64,000 nucleotides of DNA. It comes from Lactarius indigo. Lineage: Eukaryota; Basidiomycota; Agaricomycetes; Russulales; Russulaceae. The DNA is taken from NCBI GenBank assembly GCA_025766275.1, contig JAFKAC010000002.1, positions 186,001-250,000 on the forward strand, written 5' to 3'. Below are positions 43,434 through 54,779 of the stretch, piece after piece. The notes beneath the pieces were generated by a model. It ran no database searches and was not told the origin of the DNA. It saw nothing but the letters and a program-made list of their open reading frames with translations. The translations under genes were made by a program, and so were the position numbers. Each line of letters opens with the position of its first letter. Within the stretch, counting starts at the first letter, position 1.

Positions 43434-45278
43434 CTAACGCCGGCAATGGCAAAGGCACCGAAGCCGCCTTCCTGTTCGCTCGCAAAAGGCCGTCAAGAAC
43501 GCGTCAAAGTCAAAGTCCGCGCCAGTTGACGCCTCCCCCCTCCGGTCGAGGAAAGTGGCGGCGGGTGTGATGAGTGTGGGTGGGGGTGCGCAGCGGTAAG
43601 CGGCGCAGAGTCGAAGCCCATGTTCTCGATGAGCTCGTTGATGTTGGCCTGCAGCGCGTTTACGTCCGCGTCAATCTCGCCCGCGTCGTGGTACTGTGCG
43701 CGCGAGGCGCGCTTCCTCCTCGGTGAGCTGCGACGGATCTGGGCCGATTGCGTCTTTGTCGTCAAAGGTCAATGCACCGATGCTGCCACCGCTGCCGCCA
43801 CTACCTGTCATAGAGCGCGAGCTGGGAGAGCTGTGGGAGGTCCATTGACATGGGAGGTGTCCAGGTACCAGATGGCGTCGGGGCGGTTAGAGGAGAAGTC
43901 GATCCGTTTGTAGAACCCGAGGAGATGAGCTGCATGAGGCGCTGTACCTGCCCAGGGGACTGCATCAGCTGTTGGAAGGCGGCTTGCATAATTTGATCTT
44001 GACTCGGGGATGCTGTGCGATGCAGTTCGAGAGCGGAGTTGTTGGTGGCAGAGGCGGTGACTGGCGCTGGCGCTGGGATATTGAGACCTGAGGAGGTATC
44101 CGCCCATGTAGAAGTGGGAGTTAAGAGTGACCCTGAATTTTGCTCAGGGAAGTATGGACCCGGAGATGCGGAGGGTGTCGATGGACCAAGTGGTGGTGAT
44201 CCCAAGGTAGTGCTGGGAGACTTGGCAGAAGCAGCATCAATGTGAGCGAAAGAAACTGGAAACGAGTTGAGCGTTGGTGTGTAAACGAGATACCAAATGC
44301 TACCTACGTGGTGGTTCTGTTTGGTCGTCAGTGCGTGTAGACTCTGCGACGCTCTTGTTGTCATCGTCCTCTACTTCGACGACCTCTACACCCTTGTGTT
44401 TGGCGTTGTCTGTGCCATTGCCAATGAGCAAGCGCTGGTTACGGCGGACAAGTGGCGTCGATGCGCGATGGTTGTCAACGTCCTTCCCGTCTCGGTCAGT
44501 AGCACGGCCAAAGACACTGGCCAAGAACTTGAGGATACGATTGATAGTATCTTGCTGGCTCTTGTACCTCTCGCGAGCGGTCAACGCTTCCTGCCAGAGG
44601 TGCTGATTGGAAGCCTTGAGCTCGTTAAGGTCTGCGGAGATTGCCTGTTGATGGCGTTTGATGGCGGTGATCCCACTGACGATGGAGTTGACGTCTAAAA
44701 TTTGAGAACCCTGACTAGGGGCGGGCACATCGCCATCCGCAAGCTCTGTATTCTGTTGGCTGCCACTTTTACTGTTTTTCCGAGTGACGAGGCAGAGCAG
44801 GTCGGGTTGTCCGCGGTGGAAATTAGGGTGCTCGAAGTTCCAAAATTCGGTCTCGGTATCGCTCTTCAAGACACCTTGTTGAAGGTGAGGTATCTTGTGG
44901 AATCCGTACATGTTCAGCTGGCGAACAAAAGAAGAGAAATTTCGATGCTTGAAAAATCGTGGGAGGACGTCATTTGCAAAACGCTCATGCTCAAAGACTA
45001 CAACGGTAGGTTTGAGGGCTGGGACGCCGAAGTAAAAGTGAGACCCACCGAAAAACGAGTCGCCGGTATCTGACCATCGTATAAGTTCATCCGTACTCGA
45101 GGCGTTGACCAACCTAGGAGGGGGGATAAGACTTGAATCTGACAAGATAGGGTGAGACGGACTCGTATAGTTTTTGCACGAAAGGGGGAACCATTTGGCG
45201 GGTTGTCTTGCTCAGGACAGGAGAGGCCCTGTAGGCTCTTGTTAGGGCGTGGCTTTGGCTTTCCGACGGAGAGGTCAT
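43434..45278 (-). CDS. Heat-shock-type transcription factor (HSF), C-terminal frame disrupted
   Basis: Exons 45278-45163, 45113-45049, 44997-44308, 44255-43869 and 43804 onward join in frame. The N-terminus holds a full HSF DNA-binding domain: VPPFVQKLYE, DELIRWSDTGDSFF, LPRFFKHRNFSSFVRQLNMY, GFHKIPHLQQGVLKSD and the FWNFEHPNFHRGQPDLL wing. A coiled-coil-like heptad stretch (SIVSGITAIKRHQQAI...) follows, then a Ser/Pro-rich tail and a C-terminal acidic, Phe-rich motif (ADFDFDAFL). It would activate chaperone genes by binding nGAAn repeats in the nucleus. In the last exon the conserved segment from QYHDAGEIDADVN to about 43600 is one base out of phase with the sequence on both sides; the two shifts compensate. 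The stop at 43436-43434 is taken from the restored phase. Confidence 0.88.
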
Positions 45279-45403
45279 TGCGAAGAAGATGATGGTCAAA
45301 GGAAAGGGAAGCTTGGAGAGGCAGTGGCGCCGAGCTGATGCAAGTACTGTACACGTTATCTATCCATTGTGGGGCGGTGCGCTATGTACTCGTTACTCGT
45401 AAT

Positions 45404-46188
45404 TTACTTCACACGCCTCCAAAGCAGTGTCGATATCGCAGAAAACAGTCCAAGAGGCGGTATCAACCATTTCAACCGCCACGACCACCCTGCATCGAGG
45501 TATAGTCGTCGTGCAAATGAGTCCACTTGAACCTCGAGCTCTGCCTTCGTCCCCGAGTTCTCCAATACAATGTCAGCGTACTTCAGTTTCTCCGTGATCG
45601 GGAGCTGGGCTTGTAGCCGAGCTCGTGCGGCTTCCCGAGTAGACTTGTCGCGCTGCATGAGTCGCTGAAGTTGTATTTCCGCCGAGCTAGTCGACCGTCA
45701 GCAGGTATGGTACTGTCGTGAGAAACGGACGCACCAGTAGACCACGACGACCTTCCCGACCCACCGGTGTATCTTCGACTCTATCAGCAACGGAACGTCC
45801 AGAATGCATACCCTCTCTCCACGCAACCAACACCTGAGAACGCCCAGGGCCATTCCCCAGCGGACGGCGGGGTGCACTATTGCATTGAGCTTCCGCCGCT
45901 GCTCCTCGTCTCGAAATACGATTTCTCCAAGTTTCGCGCGATCGAGCGTGCCGTCCTCTTGCAAGATCTCGGGTCCAAATGTTGAGACGATTTTCTTGAG
46001 AGCACGGGTACCAGGACGGACGACCTCCCGAGCGAGGGCGTCCGCATCAATAACTGGGATGCCACGTGCGACGAGTTGAGCAGAGACTGTCGACTTTCCG
46101 GTCGCAATACCACCGGTTAAACCTATGACTGCGATGTGTATTAGAGCCAATAAATAGAGAAAATATAGGGGAGGAGCGTGCCCAACAT
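45404..46188 (-). CDS. CAB5: Dephospho-CoA kinase
   Basis: Three exons (46188-46182, 46128-45735, 45686-45404) encode 227 residues. It phosphorylates the 3' hydroxyl of dephospho-CoA, the last step of CoA synthesis. The P-loop GLTGGIATGKST sits at the N-terminus, followed by the family motifs IDADALAREVV and HPAVRWGM, and LDVPLLIES. The preferred start gives MLVIGLTGG after a 53-bp GC-AG intron. Reading through that intron would add a hydrophobic N-terminal extension from 46312 that overlaps the SF3B2 start, which is less likely. The C-terminus has a hydrophobic segment (LKWLIPPLGLFSAISTLLW) that could anchor it to a membrane, as seen in fungal and animal enzymes attached to mitochondria. Confidence 0.9.
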
Positions 46189-46294
46189 GAGCCTCGACGG
46201 TCGTGGAAAGACTTGACATATTAGGACGCGTTCCCGGGTAAGTCACCCGTTGCCCCGCTTGCCCCTCCCTGCCACCACCCGCCCACCACAATTC
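46189..46294. promoter_or_regulatory. Short bidirectional promoter, CAB5 / SF3B2
   Basis: 106 bp separate the divergent ATGs of dephospho-CoA kinase and SF3B2, so the two housekeeping genes probably share a promoter. No TATA box was seen. Confidence 0.55.
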
Positions 46295-48438
46295 ATGTCC
46301 GTCGTTGTTCAAAGTATTCCAACACTCAACGGAGTCAATGGCGCATCAACAGTTTCGAAGAAAGTAAAGTCAAAGAATCAACTCAGACGTCAAAAAGCCA
46401 AACAGAAAAAGGCTGAGCGGGTGCGTGGCCCTTCTCTCAACACACTCAACTGGGCCAATACTGACGTGGCTTCAAGGAAAGTAATGGGCATCGAACACCG
46501 GAAGTGGTGATCAAGACGGAAGAGGATCACCAGCAAGAGTCTGAGAGCGTTGAGTACGTGTCCGAGCAGTTGGATTTTAAAGGAGCTGCCCTCGAGGCCT
46601 TCTCCGAAGTATTTTCCCGCTTTCAGTTCGATACCGAAGACACACAAGTGCGTAGTCAGTTCCATTTTATTTCTCTCGGTCGTCTTAACTGTCTCACAGG
46701 TGAAATCCGAGGACCCGTCCAAAGGCGAGGTCATCTACTCGGACGACGAAATCGCTGGCGAGACTGACTCAGAAGCTGAGGGAGAAAAGAAGCCCCTCTC
46801 GAAAAAGAAGCAACGTAAGCTCAACCGGCTTACTGTTGCAGAACTTAAGCAGCTCGTGTCCAAGCCCGAAGTCGTCGAATGGACAGACGTCTCCGCCGCA
46901 GATCCACGACTCCTTCTCCATCTCAAGTGTTATCGCAATACCATCCCCATTCCGGCCCACTGGAGTGCCAAACGTGATTACCTACAGGGAAAACGCGGTA
47001 TCGAAAAGCCTCCATTCCAACTCCCTTCTTACATCGCCGACACGGGCATTGCGACTCAGCGTGATGCCATCAAAGAAAAAGAGGCGAATATGTCGCTCAA
47101 GGCTAAGACCCGTGAACGCGTGCAGCCCAAGATGGGCAAAATCGACATCGATTATCAAAAACTCCACGACGCGTTCTTCAAGTTCCAGACGAAGCCACCC
47201 TTGACGGGCTTTGGCGAGATGTATTATGAGGGTAAAGAGTTTGAGACCTCGCTCAAAGAAAAACGGCCCGGGGATCTTTCACCGGAGCTCGTTGAGGCCT
47301 TATCTATCCCTCCACTTGCGCCACCCCCATGGCTTATTAGCATGCAGCGCTTTGGTCCTCCGCCGAGTTATCCTACACTTCGGATCCCTGGGTTGAATGC
47401 GCCAATCCCGGAAGGGTGCGTGGGAACTGTGTATCCTTGAAATTTATGACTCACACGATAGCCTACCTCAGCGCGCAATGGGGTTTCCATCCCGGTGGAT
47501 GGGGGAAACCGCCACTGGATGAATACAACCGTCCGTTATACGGTGATGTATTCGGTGTCTTACCAAAGACGAACGACACGGCCGTATGTCCATCCCGTTC
47601 CAACTTTACTTACGCTTCATACTAACGAGTCCCGCAGGTAGGAGAGCCAGTAGACAAGAATCTTTGGGGAGAGCTTGAGCCCGAAGAAGGTACGCAGACC
47701 GATTTATTTCGCTTCCCTAATCGAAAATTGACAATGTATACTAGATGAGGAGGAAGAAGAATCTGACGAGGAAGAGGAGGAAGAGGAGGAGGAAGCTGCA
47801 GAACCCGCCCCTACCGACGGTCTGCAGACACCGTCTGGCCTTGCAACGCCCTCGGGCATGGCCTCCTGTCGTGTCGACGGTCGCTGCGGGCCTTGAAACA
47901 CCAGACTTCCTTGAGCTGCGCAAGACAACGACGGCCCCGGTGCGGGACGAAACTGGCAACCGGCAGCTCTACTCCGTAATCCCAGAAAAGCAAACAAGCG
48001 TACGCGGGCTCATGGGTTCCGAACGTGGGTACGATATCAGCGGCGTATCTGGCGCGTCCGTACCGGTGCTCAAGGAGGAGCGTGGAACCAAGGTACGCTG
48101 TACCTCCTCTACCTCTCACCATTCGTCCATCCACTGAACTCATCACACCTAACCCAACGCGCTCCTCACTCCTCCCCACCGATGTACACCTGCAGCGCAA
48201 GGCTGGCGGCGTGGAGGTTTCGCTAGACGCGAGCGAACTCGAGGGGCTTTCAGAAGAAGAGTTGCGCAGGCGGTACGACGCGCAGTCGCGCGGGAGTGCG
48301 GGAGTACCTGGGCAAGGTCCCGGCCGCGAGGACTTTTCGGAAATGGTGGCGAAGGAGATGGCGAAGAAGCGGCAGAAGATGGAGGCTGAACGTGAGCGCG
48401 GGAAGAAGGATAAGACCGGGCGGGACTTTAAATTCTAG
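46295..48438 (+). CDS. SF3B2: Splicing factor 3B subunit 2 (SAP145/Cus1), one frameshift
   Basis: Exons 46295-46420, 46477-46647, 46700-47415, 47472-47583, 47638-47689, 47745-48092 and 48196-48438 give about 588 residues. SF3B2 is part of U2 snRNP SF3b and helps anchor U2 at the branch site. The product shows basic KSKNQLRRQKAKQKK, the DUF382 block (PEVVEWTDVSAADPRLLLHLKCYRNT, then PVPxHW-like IPAHWSAKRDYLQGKRG), the PSP domain (APPPWLISMQRFGPPPSYP, NAPIPEG, GWGKPPLDEYNRPLYGDVFG), an Asp/Glu run, and the conserved C-terminal half. One extra T near 47867, in the run GCCTCCTGTCG, shifts the frame. The duplicate at 53.6 kb lacks it, and downstream exon phases fit only after the shift. Confidence 0.93.
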
Positions 48439-48837
48439 GGCATAACCGCCAGCATGTGTGAGTGGTGTGTGCTTGTAAATAGTTGTCCGGTGGCGGGGTC
48501 GTTATTACTATATGATTATTTTGAGCATGCTGAGCGCGTTCTGAACTTGTTCTATAGAGAGTATTACAGTATGGAGCCAACAACACAGTACACTGCCAGA
48601 CGAACCGGACCCTGTCCCAGGGTCTGGAAATCTAAGGTCCATTGACATGGGACCCTAAATTAGGCCCATGAGTGCTATCCGCTCCAACGTTGGATCAGCA
48701 CTGAATCCTGTACCCTCTGTTAACCTTGAATAGAGCCTGATCCTCTGTTCGAGATTCTGTAATTTTACAATATTTGACCCCACAAAAATCGGCTGCACAC
48801 ACACAATTCCAGAGCAAAGATATGATTTAGAATACTA
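48439..48837. other. SF3B2 3' flank
   Basis: The first ~160 bp (to about 48595) are duplicated at 54225-54380. The remainder is AT-rich spacer with no gene seen. Confidence 0.55.
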
Positions 48838-49131
48838 GGTACATGCTCAACACTGCAAGGCTTCGGCCATTTACTTTAACACACCCGGTGCACGTATCTC
48901 GGCATACATTACTTCTCATTAAAATTTTGCTCTGTAGGGAGTCAAAGACCAGTCTTGTATTAACTACTGTCCCGGAATAAACATGGTCAAAAAAAAAAAA
49001 AGCCTCACAGCGGCAAGCACAGCGGGCAGGAGTGGGTACATGATATAGTAAGCAGAGTCTAGATTGATAAGATTGATAAGCAGACTGCTTATCTGCCCAC
49101 CGTGAGGCTTTGCAACGTATTGTTGTCCACG
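48838..49131 (+). repeat. Inverted duplicate flank (pairs with 28885-29180)
   Basis: Reverse complement of the left flank, including the A-run next to CCGGAATAAACATGG, continuous with the Crinkler-like gene. Together with the coding part, the inverted duplication spans 48838-50572. Confidence 0.8.
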
Positions 49132-52062
49132 ATGAAGCGGCCTTCCGATCCAAGTTTACCCACTCCCGAATCAAAGTATGCAAGGCAAGAAATACCGTCC
49201 CCCTCCCCTCGCATGCTCAAACATCTGCAGTGAAGACCTACAAGAGTGCGAAACTCCTCAAAGTACTGATGAGGTGCCCGACTTCGACCTCGACGGTGTT
49301 CATGTGGCTGCTCGTACAGCTCTTGCCTCACTTCCTGACGAGGCACACCTCAAGAGACTTGTTTCAACGGATGTGTTCAAAGAAAATGTTCAGAAGCAAA
49401 GAGAACAATTCTTTCAGTTATTGAGAAAGGTGCTGGAAGGTCCCATTGGCGTGTGGACTTTGATCACTCATGGTATGTGCACTTATCCTTGGATGACCTC
49501 GATTACTGAACATTTTTCAGACGCATTCTGGACCAGTCCACCACCACCTCGAACTGACTGTAAGGCCGTTCAATTCATTTATACATTGTAGCAGGCCTGG
49601 TAATGTCATCCAGTTGTGCTCGGTTCAGAGTCTCAGGCATGGAGCGCTACCGAGGCGTCTCAGCATAAGGGTAAGTCCCAACACTCAGTACTCAGACGTG
49701 GGCACCTCACCTCGTAATCATCAGCTATCGAAAATTCTTGGACTGCAGGACTTCATCGACAAATCTCCACTTGAGGGCCTACGAGCCACATGTCGTTGAA
49801 CAACTTCGATTTCAACCGCCTTCAGAAACACAAATATATGCACGCTACTGTTCCATCGTTCAGTCGTCTGGGATGGGAAAGTCGCGCCTGCTTGACGAAT
49901 TCTCAAAAGGTCATTTTTTGATCCCCATGAATCTGCGTGCTTCAACAGATCAAGGTACGTCCTATCAGATTTAGGTCTATACTTCTATGGCCGACCGTCT
50001 TATAGGCTATCCCCCTGCTGACTCGGAAGTTCGCAACTTTCTCACGCGACGTGATGGAGTGAATTCACCCGTATCCCTCATACAACACTTCCTTCTCGCG
50101 TTGTTCAACAGGACCAAGGAGACCCTCGAACGCATGGATTCTACTAAATCTGGCCGGATACGAGAATTCCGGGAGTTTATGTCGAAGGATCAAACAATGC
50201 ACTCTCCTGGGGGGGGCAGGTCCGAATTTTACGATGGTGTGATTGCACAGGCTCGACTAGTATGCCGCAGATACTTCGTTCGTTCTGTTCGTTCTAACTC
50301 ATTGGTTTCAAAAGGCGTTAAAGCATTCAAGCGACGAGCTTGACAGCGCTGAACTAGCACAAGCACTGGATAAACTTCGAGAGGTGCTCAATTCCGGCGA
50401 TGAAGAACCGTCCACGCACTGCGTCTACTTCGGGAATGATCCCAACAATCACAAAAGTTGTACTGGTCCCAAAAGTGATTGTGTTGACGTCTTCATCACG
50501 TTCGATGAAGCCCACACGCTCGCGGATTCCTTCGACGACAAACACACACGCGAATCTCGATTTGTCGTGCTTCGACGCATACTTAACTCACTTTCGTCGG
50601 ACCCACTGTTTTCGTTTTTTCTTTCTACCACCGGCAAGATCACACAATTTGGCCAGCCGCGTGGTCAAGACGCTTCCAATCGCATCAATGACGGTTCACT
50701 CGCAACGCCCCACCCTTACATCCATCTTGGATTTGACCAACTTATGCAAAGCCGGAAGATCTTAGTTCGATGGACAACTCTTGACCACGTTGTCTCATTG
50801 GAGTGCGTTGCGCACATGGGACGGCCACTGTGAGTCACATTTTGTTGTGCCTCCAAAAGTCACTCATACTTTCTAGATGGGGAACACGTTATGACCATGG
50901 CAATGAGGATGTCCTGCCGGTCATTATTCTACTTTGCGGTTCAGAAGTTGTTGTGTGGCCACTCCAGAGATGGAAATCTCACCAATGCCCAGATTTATGC
51001 TGTGTTGTCGCAGCGCTTAGCACTTCGATATCAATGCACTCCACAATACTTGCTTGATTCATCAAAGCCCTCTCGACGCTACGCGAACCATGCATGAGCA
51101 GATTGCGAACCACATGCGTGTCTGCGTGGCAGTCGGACGCGGAATCGAATCTTTGCATGGCATCGCATCGTCTGAGCCCATCCTCTCGGAAGCGGCGTCC
51201 TTTATCATGTCAGGTCAATACATTCAACTTGCCTCGTGCTCTCTCGTTGGTTCTGAAGGGGTTCAGCATCAGCCAAGGACAACCGTGGAGAATTGTTGGT
51301 GGCAGCTTTCTTTACTTGGGCCCGTGACCACGTCATTTCTACAATCACTCCTCGAATAACTAGAGAAAAGGTCTGCCATCATTTCACGGTCAAACAGCTG
51401 TTCAAGGGACTGTTATCCGAATCCGCGTTCCTTTCGATATTCGGGCGACTTCCCGTCACTCTGTCACACAAAGTCGCAACTACCATTCGGGGAAGTGTTT
51501 GAAAATGCCAATATGCACTTTAATCATGTCGTCAAACCTCAAGCAAAAAGACTTCTAGCGCGTCGATTTCTCCTGTATTTCATGGCGCGCGGTGCAGCCG
51601 CTTTGGGCACTAACTGTCAACCCGGGATTGACGCCGTTTACCCGTACTTATACAACAGCCTTGACCTCGACGTGAAGAATGTCGGTTTCATAATTGTTCA
51701 AGTCAAGAACAATTCCAGTGCTTCTCGATCCAAAGACGCCGAAATCTTCCAAAACATGGACCCCTTCAAGTGTGGGTTGCTCGATGATTCCGATAAGGTC
51801 AACGGGCGGTTCCCCATTCCGATCATTCGCATTCTATTTTCCCTCTCTATCAACAAATCGGAGGAGCCTTCTTTCACTCAAATGATGTACGGAGCACCAA
51901 AAGACGGCGCCTCGAGTCCTTGCAGGCAGCCAACCGCTGTTCACGTCTTACGACTACGTGTGCTTGGGAGTCGATCCAAACATTCTCCGAGCAGTAGACG
52001 TCTCGCCTGAGATCTGGACGGGCATTACTAAACAAGCCGGATCCGTGGGACTCGTTTTATAA
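49132..52062 (+). pseudogene. Crinkler-like P-loop ATPase with PD-(D/E)XK-type nuclease domain, longer copy
   Basis: A multi-exon gene starts at ATG 49132. A helical N-terminal region is followed by an ATPase: Walker A GMGKSR at about 49872, in an exon ending at a donor near 49955, and Walker B VFITFDEAHTL near 50490. The C-terminal part near 51630-51720 holds GIDAVYPYLY then VGFIIVQVKNN, matching the D...Q/ExK core of restriction-endonuclease-fold nucleases. This ATPase plus nuclease layout is that of Crinkler/CR effectors described in oomycetes and fungi, which act in the nucleus. The frame is broken by an extra G close to the start and by further phase changes in the 50.9-51.5 kb stretch, so it is probably inactive, unless these are sequence errors. 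Assignment is by motif order, not by database search. Confidence 0.55.
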
Positions 52063-53524
52063 CGTGCCAGTCCCCAACGTGCTTCGTTCACAAATTCCTG
52101 CTTGTGGGAACCATGAAGCGCATTTTATCTCTTGGTTGAGTGAAAACCCATTCCATAATACATGAAGTAATTTTACTAGTGTTTTGGAAGTGGTTCAGAA
52201 TCGTCTCATACTTTCACAATGACTCGCTCCTTCTCGCGTTCGCCTCGTGTTTTCACCTGTTGACTCTGTCATCACCTATGACTTTCCGTTTACCTTTCCC
52301 CACTTTACACTTTCTCCTTCTCAACTTGCGAAAATATTTCGATTCGTTCGACCTTAGGTACAGACCGCATGTATAAAGGCCTCGGATTCGCGGTTGGAAT
52401 AGCTAGTCGATTTCCCCCGTTTTCACCCTTGTCCGCTTCTCTTTGTGTAATCAAACGATTTTCTCGTGGTCAGATCCAAGGTTAAGACACCCGACGTCGT
52501 TTCCTCGCACTGGTTTCCCTCTTCTACTTCAAGGCTAACACTCTTCTCGTTTTCACGACTCCGTACTACTAACTTTTATCATTCTTTTCTTCGCGAATTG
52601 ATTATACTATCTTCGCGAAGGCTTCCTCTCCTCGAATATTCCCCACTGCCCTCGCATGGCTGGCCGAAGATGAAGACAAAGGAGACCAGCATGACGTGAT
52701 CAGTCAGGGACGCGATTCCAGTCGAACATTCAAATGAAGCACGACTGAACAAATACTTGGACGACGTTGCCCCTGCAAAAGACACCTCTGAACCCGCGAA
52801 GATTGATGACAGCGGCGACGACGACTGAGTGGGAGGATCTTCCACTCGACGAATTTGCGAATCGGACAAAAAGAAAGAACGAAGACGGGCTCGTTTATTG
52901 GACAGTAGAGCCCGAAGACGATGAAATACATGAAGACGCGATGATAGCAAACTACTGGGCCCGGGTGATTGCAGGCCCTCACCGGAGAGGAACAGAACAA
53001 AATCCTCGACGACCTGTTGAATGAAACAGTCGGCGATCTGTTATCAGAAGAGAACAATAGTCAACTTACCCAAAACGTTACAAGTGACCGAGACCATACC
53101 CACGGCACGAGCACGATGTACCAAGTCGAAGCCTCCAATGGGGGAGACGCACCCCTATCCCAAGACGAAGCTCCCGGAGGGAGAGACGCACCATTACCCT
53201 CAGAACCCCCGTACCATCATAACCTGACACCAGATGCCACGCAGCCCAGCACGACGCCTTGCAAATCTATCGCGAACCAAGAAGAAACCTCGCAGCTCAC
53301 TTCAGAACGCGCTGTATCACCTGAGATCTTAAACGATCTCCCATCAAAGAAATCAACCCGCGGGAGGGTGAAATGTTCGACACCCCAGGAAGGTCGCGAC
53401 CAAGAGTCCCAACGAGACAGCCAATGGGACGAATGGAGGGCGCAGCGGCAAGAAAGACGACGAAAGCGACTAGAAACAAGAATCAGCACAAATCACAACC
53501 CAACAAAACCACCCGAGACGAAGC
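52063..53524. other. Unassigned region with degraded acidic ORFs
   Basis: Two overlapping plus frames (52767-53024 and 52969-53532) encode acidic then Ser/Thr/Gln-rich sequence ending in an Arg-rich stretch (ERRRKRLETR). They could be two exons of one unknown or decayed gene. No domain recognised. Confidence 0.35.
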
Positions 53525-54400
53525 TTCCCTGATCGAAATTTGACAATGTACTCTAGATGAGGAAGAAGAATCAGACGAGGAAGAGGAGGAGGAGAAGGAA
53601 GCTGCAGAAGCTGCCCCCACTGACGGTCTGCAGACACCATCTGGCCTGGCAACGCCCTCGGGCATGGCCTCCGTCGTGTCGACGGTCGCTGCGGGCCTTG
53701 AAACAACAGACTTCCTTGAGCTGCGCAAGACAACGACGGCCCCGGTGCGGGACGAAACCGGCAACCGGCAGCTCTACTCCGTAATTCCAGAAAAGCAAAC
53801 AAGTGTTCGCGGGCTCATGGGTTCCGAACGTGGGTACGATATCAGCGGCGTGTCTGGCGCGTCCGTACCGGTGCTCAAGGAGGAGCATGGAACCAAGGTA
53901 CGCTGCCTCCCCTACCTCTCACCATTGCCCATCCACTGAACTCATCGCACCTAACCCAACGCGCTCCTCACTCCTCCCCACCGATGTACACGTGCAGCGC
54001 AAGGCTGGTGGCGTGGAGGTTTCGCTAGACGCGAGCGAACTCGAGGGGCTTTCAGAAGAGCTGCGTAGGCTGTACGACACGCAGTCGTGCGGGAGTACCT
54101 GGGCAAGGTCCCAGTCGCGAGGACTTTTCGGAAATGGTCGCAAAAGAGACGGCGAAGAAGTAGCAGAAGATGGAGGCTGAACGCGAGCGCGGGAAGAAGG
54201 ATAAGACCGGGCGGGACTTTAAATTCTAGGGCATAACCGCCAGCATGTGTGAGCGCTGTGTGCTTGTAAATAGTGGTCGGTGGCGGGGTCGTTATTACTA
54301 TATGATTATTTTGAGCATGCTGAGCGCGTTCTGAGCTTGTTCTATAGAGAGTATTATAGTATGGAGCCAACAACACAGTAATCCCATATGCCGGCGTTGG
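53525..54400 (+). pseudogene. Duplicated 3' part of SF3B2 (second copy)
   Basis: Homologous to 47711-48595, from within intron 5 through the stop and 3' flank. The Asp/Glu-rich exon is in frame (GMASVVSTVAAG), without the extra T of the parental gene. The last exon has small deletions and a TAG replacing AAG near the end, so it is not functional. There is no promoter or upstream exons. Confidence 0.9.
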
Positions 54401-54779
54401 AAGTCCTCCCTTGAGTCCTCCCTTGAGTCCTCCACTAAATTATCTCCAACTTCTGAATTTCGGTTGATTCACCTTGCTCTGATTGTTCCAGGATGGGAAA
54501 AGGTTGTCAAGCAAGATTCGAGACGAGTGCATCAGTGGCCTGGGCGCGCATGCCAGTAATGTACAGTAAGCGTGTTCTCCGAGTCGCTTGTGAGAACACC
54601 CTTTGTCTAAACGGGTTTGTGTCACGTGATAACCGTCCATTCATGTTGCAGCTGACCCCGCTCCCTCTTTCGCCGTGGACGGCTCTTAACAGGCTCTTAA
54701 CGTGTGGTAAACAATGCGACCCCGGCCCACTGGCAGTATTTCCCGGTACGAATTTTCCTCTCGTTAAATATCTCATGTA
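54401..54779. other. Spacer upstream of the ZNFX1-like fragment
   Basis: Contains a short direct repeat of TTGAGTCCTCC near 54410-54430. No gene seen. Confidence 0.4.

Noticed and set aside
42947..43570. 207-codon plus ORF
   Set aside because: It is antisense to the conserved 3' exon of the heat-shock factor.
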